Shown here: positions 46,315 through 47,323 of the stretch, piece by piece
Layout of the letters: each line of letters starts with the position of its first letter
Numbering within the stretch: the stretch's first letter is position 1
Source: Mycobacterium sp.
GTDB lineage: Bacteria > Actinomycetota > Actinomycetes > Mycobacteriales > Mycobacteriaceae
NCBI GenBank assembly: GCA_023264735.1
Contig: JAHFVD010000059.1
Coordinates: 1 to 47,323, forward strand
Direction of reading: 5' to 3'
Length of the DNA stretch: 47,323 bases
The notes under the pieces: generated by a model
What the model was told of the DNA's origin: nothing
What the model saw: the letters and a program-made list of their open reading frames with translations, nothing else
The model's database searches: none
Position numbers and translations under genes: made by a program

Positions 46315-47323
46315 CTAGGCGCCCACCCGGAACGGCACGGACAGCGGGCGACGCACGTAGCCGCCGCCGGCCCAGACGATGCCCGTCTCGTCGACCTCGA
46401 AATTAGGGCAGCGCGAGAGCAATTCGGTCAGCGCGACCCGGGCCTGCATGCGTGCGGCGGCCGCGCCGAGGCAGTGGTGGGCGCCGTGGCTGAAGGTGAG
46501 GATGTTGCGCGGGCGTCGGGTGACGTCGAGTTCGCCTGCATCCGGGCCATATTGGCGCTCATCGCGGTTGGCCGAGCCGTACAGCAGCAGCACCTTCCGT
46601 CCGGCCGGGATGGTCTTGCCGTGCAGTTCCACATCGCGAGTCGTGGTGCGGGCCAGACCCTGCACCGGGGACGTCAGCCGCAGGAGTTCGTCGACCGCAT
46701 CGGACATCAGCTCCGGTTGGTCGATGAGCCGCTGCCGTTGGTCGGGACGCTGCGCCAGCAGCGGCACCGACCCGCCGAGCATGCCGGTGGTCGTGTCGTT
46801 GCCGCCGGTGACCATCGTGAACGTGAAGGCCAGCACCGACAGCGTGCCGGCGATATCGCCGTCCGCACCGACGCCGGCGGCCACCAGGTGTGACACCGTG
46901 TCGTCTTCGGGCTCGCGCCGGCGCCGCTCGATCAGTTCGGTGAAGTAGCCCATCATTCCGCCGAGCGCCTCGGTGAGGCCGGTCAGCGCACCGCCGATGC
47001 CCTCAGCGGAGGTATTGGCCGCCACGATGGCCTCGGTCCAGCCGTCGAACTGGTCGCGGTCCTGCTCGGGCACGCCGAGGTAGTGCGCGACCACCATCGA
47101 CGGCAGCGGCTTGAACAGCTCGGTGACGATATCGCCGCCACCTCCTGCGCGCAGCCGCTCGATGCGCTCGACGACGAACTCCCGCACCTTGGGCTCGACC
47201 GCTTCGACTTGCCGGGGGGTGAACCCACGCGACACCAGCTTGCGAAACTCGGTGTGCACCGGCGGATCCTGCATCACCATCGGCGGGTTATCTTGCAGCC
47301 CAATCAGTTCCAGCTCGTTGTAG
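46315..47323 (-). CDS. cyp130: Cytochrome P450 CYP130 (5' end outside window)
   Basis: Haem monooxygenase; about 336 residues are visible, and the frame runs open to the right edge, so the N-terminus is missing. The I-helix has GGNDTTTG (oxygen-activating Thr), the K-helix E-x-x-R is in VDELLRLTSPVQG, and the haem loop FSHGAHHCLGAAAARMQ holds the Cys ligand. The order cyp130-TetR matches Rv1256c-Rv1255c, and the sequence has the CYP130-type LIGLQDNPPMVMQDPP start of the visible part. Substrate not known here. It needs ferredoxin and reductase partners that are not encoded in the window. Confidence 0.9.
   Translation of the reverse strand, partial: YNELELIGLQDNPPMVMQDPPVHTEFRKLVSRGFTPRQVEAVEPKVREFVVERIERLRAGGGGDIVTELFKPLPSMVVAHYLGVPEQDRDQFDGWTEAIVAANTSAEGIGGALTGLTEALGGMMGYFTELIERRRREPEDDTVSHLVAAGVGADGDIAGTLSVLAFTFTMVTGGNDTTTGMLGGSVPLLAQRPDQRQRLIDQPELMSDAVDELLRLTSPVQGLARTTTRDVELHGKTIPAGRKVLLLYGSANRDERQYGPDAGELDVTRRPRNILTFSHGAHHCLGAAAARMQARVALTELLSRCPNFEVDETGIVWAGGGYVRRPLSVPFRVGA

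Overview
The window is about 47 kb of a high-GC actinobacterial chromosome that can be assigned to a fast-growing, non-tuberculous mycobacterium (Mycolicibacterium type). The basis is gene order: recognisable homologues follow the M. tuberculosis order Rv1230c to Rv1256c (lytic transglycosylase, DUF1003 protein, MgtE-N/CBS protein, Pro-rich DUF4190 proteins, Rv1234-like protein, lpqY-sugA-sugB-sugC, corA, lpqZ, SDR, kgd/sucA, Rv1249c-like, Rv1250-like MFS, Rv1251c-like helicase, lprE, deaD, acyltransferase, TetR, cyp130). The locus equivalents of M. tuberculosis vapBC33, PE_PGRS23 and relBE are absent. Locus-tag equivalences come from memory of the M. tuberculosis map, not from a search.

Layout. 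1-5149: cell-wall and metal-related minus-strand genes, interrupted by a plus-strand citrate-lyase-like (CoA-ester lyase) gene and ending in two tandem Pro-rich DUF4190 proteins. 5301-10952: an Rv1234-like membrane protein, then the trehalose importer operon lpqY-sugABC with a suppressor-of-fused (SUFU) domain gene directly abutting sugC. 10968-16052: corA, malic enzyme, lpqZ, an SDR, and two small proteins. 16094-20750: the large kgd gene and a membrane protein. 20814-24248: two MFS exporters. 24346-27367: a tightly coupled run of four exported proteins, the first apparently frameshifted. 27453-28283: an SDR. 28302-35534: an accessory catabolic cluster. Its six-gene minus-strand operon holds an ADH, an HpcH/HpaI aldolase, an SDR, a Baeyer-Villiger-type monooxygenase, an esterase and an unknown protein. 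The divergent genes encode an SMP-30 lactonase-like protein and a thioesterase. 35539-43737: FAD oxidase, RecB/RNase H/helicase protein, lprE, deaD and an acyltransferase. 43780-45693: a MarR-azoreductase-F420-reductase-like module with clear paired operators. 45700-end: TetR regulator and cyp130 (cut by the window edge).

How genes work together. The lpqY-sugABC operon recycles trehalose. The catabolic cluster reads as alcohol to ketone to ester or lactone to hydrolysis products, with aldol cleavage and CoA-ester hydrolysis possible further on (inference). MarR probably controls azoR and its partner through two inverted 19-bp sites. Several genes have a TANNNT -10 box exactly 6-7 nt before the start codon and are predicted to be leaderless.

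The most unusual non-coding features are a dispersed hairpin repeat (two copies near 22.15 and 43.75 kb) that supplies stop codons and C-terminal residues to neighbouring genes, and a long terminator hairpin that doubles as the C-terminal coding sequence of the TetR gene. I see no tRNA or rRNA gene, insertion sequence, prophage or CRISPR array. Apart from the region around the frameshifted gene (24249-24604), no stretch over 300 bases lacks a gene.
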